Assembly (NCBI GenBank): GCA_036873135.1
Contig: JAPTYO010000059.1
Coordinates: forward strand, 8,549,066 to 8,613,065
DNA: 64,000 nucleotides
Reading direction: 5' to 3'
Source: Clarkia xantiana subsp. parviflora
Lineage: Eukaryota; Streptophyta; Magnoliopsida; Myrtales; Onagraceae
Position 1 is the first letter of the stretch. Each line of letters begins with the position of its first letter. Position numbers and translations under genes: made by a program. Under the pieces are notes generated by a model. It was not told the origin of the DNA and searched no databases. It saw only the letters and a list, made by a program, of their open reading frames with translations. Shown in pieces: positions 61,282-64,000 of this stretch.

Positions 61282-61300
61282 TAGCGATAACTCCACAGTC

Positions 61301-62020
61301 AATCATTTAAAGTCCATGCCCAGCATAGGAATGGGGGCACCGCGCCAAACCAGCACCCACGAAAATTCAATGAAAGAAACCGTAACGAAGATCAAAATCG
61401 AAAGACCCCCACCCACCTCGCCAACTCTGGAAGATACATATAAGAAAGGCATGCTCAAAGAGAACAAAAGAGTAAGAAGAGCGACCAAACAAACAAATGC
61501 TCGGCTCCCAACCGAGAATCATGAAGATAACCCAACCGATCTGGAGCTCTGTGGCTCTGGTCGGGGCCACAGAGCTCCAGAGCTCCAGATCGGAGCTTTT
61601 TGGCACCGATCGGAGCCCAATCGGGGCCGGTGGCTCCGATTTGGGTCCAATCGGAGCCTTGGTGGTGGTCGCCGGAGTACGGTGGTGGTCACCGGAGTAC
61701 GGTTGGTGGTCGCCGGAGTACGGTTGGTGGTCGTCGGAGCTGGGTTGGTGGATCCGTGGTGGCTTCAAGGTCATTTTGGTCTTTTCACTTCAAGCATGTG
61801 AGGGGCACACTTGATAGAAGGGCATTTTTGGAAATTTATTTTATTTCCGGTCACATGCCAAGCATGTGACCAACTTCTGGTAGTTTTAACGGAAATAACT
61901 AACGAAGACCACTGTTATCAACAAAACTGAAATTTCAGACCTCCGTTATTAACTTTTTAAATTTCAGACATCTCCCGTTAACATGGGTGATAGTTCAGAC
62001 ATTTCATAGGTTCTTAACCC
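61301..62020. mobile_element. Probable DNA-element remnant with hairpin and 21-bp repeats
   Basis: A strong hairpin (61539-61590, arms CTGGAGCTCTGTGGC and GCCACAGAGCTCCAG) is followed by four 21-base repeats. Further right, GGTCACATGCC-AGCATGTGACC is a palindrome. The end GGTTCTTAACCC at 62020 resembles the termini of the Mutator-like element at 54006. A left end is not found, so the type is uncertain. Confidence 0.35.
61664..61750 (+). repeat. Four tandem 21-base repeats
   Basis: Units of the type GGTGGTCGCCGGAGTACGGTT recur four times; the fourth has GTCGGAGCTGGG. They keep an open frame on the plus strand (Val/Gly/Arg-rich), which I do not regard as a gene. Confidence 0.85.
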
Positions 62021-62237
62021 TATATTCTAAGACGGGTCAACTTTTAAGTTTGGAGGATGAAGAGAGTTTAAGCGCGTGGAAGACGAAGAAACTTATTATT
62101 ATTGATTACATAACATAATTTTTATTATACGTATCAAATTCTAAGGTTGGAAGATAAAGATAATTTCATCTCATAAAAGACGAAGAGACTTCGTGTCATT
62201 AATTGCATAACATAATTGTTATTGATTGTAAAATATA

Positions 62238-63369
62238 GGGAAAACAACATAAATGGTTCTCGAACTTTACACATTTTTCTATATCTTTGAGCTTTAATTT
62301 TTTTCTATTGAGATACTGGAACTCATAAAACCCATTTTGTTATAGTCCTGCTGATAAATTTTAGGGTTAAAGGTATTTTTCATACCACATGTTTGACCGA
62401 ATGTGGCTTTTAGTACTAAATGTTTAGTTTTGTATACTTTTGGTACCAAACGTTTGAAAAAATGTGGCTTTTGGTACATCCGTTAGTTTTGGCCGTTAAA
62501 TGACATGTGCAAGTCACGTGATCAACTCTAAACTTTTAATTTTGTTCAATTTAGTCCCTCAAATATATTCCTAACTTCTATTTTGTTTAACTTAGTCATA
62601 ACACTTCAAAATCGGACCCAATTAAACCAATCGAATTCAATTGACATAGTCCCAATTGGGTCAAATTTACCCAATTGGGGATAGGTCCCAATTGGGTTCG
62701 ATTTTGAAGCTTTAGGACTAAATTAAACAAAATAAAAGTTATGAATATATGAGGGACTAAATTGAACAAAATTAAAAGTTTAGAGTCAATCACGTGACTT
62801 GCACATGTCATTTAATGGCCAAAACTAACGGCCAACTAACGGATGTACCAAAAGCCAAAATTTTTCCAACGTTTGGTACCAAAAGTATACAAAACTAAAC
62901 ATCCAGTACTAAAAGCCACATTCGGTCAAACATGTGGTATGAAAAGTACCTTTAACCCTAAAATTTATTATTAATTGCGGTGATAAGACACTAATTAGAC
63001 GAAAAAATGATGACATGGACAAGCCGATATGGCATGTTTAGGGTCTCATCATATTTTTTTTAAAATATATCAATAACTATAAAATAAATAAATGAATAAA
63101 TAAATAAACAAAAAAAACAAAAAAAAAAAAACAAAATAACATGAAACTGATAGGCACTAAAAATGATTTGGCCATAAACAATGACATGTCAGCTTGTCCA
63201 TGTCAATATTTTTTGCTTAATCAGCATCTAATCACCACAATTAACAGTAAAATTTAACGACGGGACTATAACAAAATGAATTTGATTAGTTCAAGTACAT
63301 CAATAGAAAAAAAAACAACATAGATAGAAAAATGAGTAAAGTTCGAGGACCATTTATCGTTGTTTTCCC
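62238..63369. mobile_element. Outer Mutator-like miniature element, hosting a second one
   Basis: The ends GGGAAAACAAC and inverted GTTGTTTTCCC lead into inverted repeats of about 200 bases (CTCGAACTTTAC, CAATAGAAAAAAA, GTTATAGTCC and TGACATGGACAAGC pairs). The flanks TAAAATATA (62229-62237) and TAAAACATA (63370-63378) agree in 8 of 9 bases, as a slightly decayed 9-bp target duplication. The left arm is split by the inner element. Confidence 0.75.
62364..62958. mobile_element. Inner Mutator-like foldback element, 595 bp
   Basis: The ends GGGTTAAAGGTA and inverted TACTTTTAACCC-like sequence open inverted arms of about 270 bases each, so the whole element is nearly one palindrome. The flanks TAAATTTTA (62355-62363) and TAAAATTTA (62959-62967) agree in 8 of 9 bases. 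Removing it, with one flank copy, restores the left arm of the outer element. Confidence 0.78.
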
Positions 63370-64000
63370 TAAAACATAATATAACTTCTTTGTTATTTTT
63401 ACATGTGTTAATAATGTCTTTTATTGTCGAGTTTTTAATTGTTAAGTTTTAATTACTTATGTAACGTGTTTTAATTGGTCAAATAAAACTGACCTATCGG
63501 TTGAAGATTAATTCTATTAACCTCAATTTTCAGAATTAGTGTAGATATATTAATTGATCAAAGTATATATCTTACGTCTAAACCTATTTTATTTAATAAC
63601 GAGTAGAAAGTGGCTTCATACCGTTGGTCAATTAACAAGCCACTTCTTTGCTCTAGGTATGATTTATTTATTATTAGGTGTTGACAATTAATTATCTTAA
63701 CTTTGGGTAGTGCGTTCCGACCTCTACTATTCAATACTGAACTTTGCACCCCTAATATATTTTAGGTTAGTGTCTTCAACCTTTTCATGTTGCCTGTCAA
63801 TTTTTTTACTTTAAAAAAGTATACCATTTTTGTATAGCGGTTGTAAGTGTTGCCATCTTTCGAACTCTCAGATTTACTACGTTGATTTTTCCGGGTTTTA
63901 TGAACACTCTGTTTCATAATTCATATTTGATTATCAGTATAGATCTCGTTAGTGTCAAGAACAAAATATTTTTTAGATAACGGTTCAATATTAAAATAAT
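63370..64000. other. AT-rich spacer to the window end
   Basis: No gene or clear repeat is seen. Confidence 0.4.

Larger units (their letters stand above)
59501..61300 (+). mobile_element. Decayed gag region of the third Gypsy-type element
   Basis: The stretch downstream of the primer site is rich in CCA, ACA and AAG and has an open frame from about 59603 to 59872 with Pro/Ser-rich sequence typical of the start of plant gag. After that, stops in all frames break it. Two long G runs (60116-60135 and 61266-61281) are present. No pol or second LTR is seen. Confidence 0.45.

Noticed and set aside
1..64000. A previously undescribed multi-gene system or gene cluster
   Set aside because: The genes are known, unrelated single-copy types, apart from the FKBP tandem pair, and the rest is transposable elements. 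Nothing supports a cluster with a joint function.

Overview
This window is nuclear DNA from a flowering plant, most likely a eudicot. The genes have many short introns with GT-AG borders, U-rich introns and compact exons. The spacers are AT-rich and full of plant-type transposable elements. I cannot name the species from the sequence alone.

Six protein-coding loci and one tRNA gene are supported. They are a heat-shock-type multidomain FKBP immunophilin of the ROF1/FKBP62 class (13 coding exons, 7519-11415, +) and a truncated tandem copy of it (12964-14439, +). Next come a tRNA-Gly(GCC) gene (15532-15602, +) and a quinone oxidoreductase of the ceQORH type (16127-17397, +). The minus strand carries galactinol synthase (20569-22120), a CSLC glucan synthase for the xyloglucan backbone (31667-35027) and a bHLH transcription factor of the bHLH62 type (44624-46643). 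These are independent genes, not an operon; two themes they share are stress response (FKBP, oxidoreductase, galactinol) and cell growth (CSLC, bHLH).

The rest is mostly mobile DNA. From the left: the 3' end of a Gypsy-type element with a 1.1-kb LTR carrying a striking palindrome array (1-3022); the right end of a CACTA-type element abutting a Copia gag fragment (about 3880-5244); two related Helitrons in opposite orientation about 10 kb apart (18291-19363 and about 29163-30193); a decayed minus-strand Copia element hit by a hAT element with a perfect 8-bp target duplication (23772-27370); and a Helitron 3' end (28405). Further right: a long-inverted-repeat element next to CSLC (35678-36191) with a second copy at 57304-57972; a second Gypsy relic with its 3' LTR (to 41266); a Copia element (47943-53547) whose 5' LTR holds a 2.4-kb Mutator-like element with a perfect 9-bp target duplication; a 533-bp Mutator-like miniature element (54006-54538); a third Gypsy-type LTR region with duplicated promoter cores and inverted-repeat edges (58007-59451) leading into a gag relic; and a Mutator-like miniature element nested in another (62238-63369).

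I found no clear novel biological system. The observations most worth checking are the palindrome array in the first LTR, the heat-shock element present at the FKBP gene but not seen at its truncated copy, the LTR region with long terminal inverted repeats, a GC-AG intron in CSLC and a tiny last exon in the bHLH gene. All alignments were made by eye, so repeat borders without a stated target duplication are approximate.
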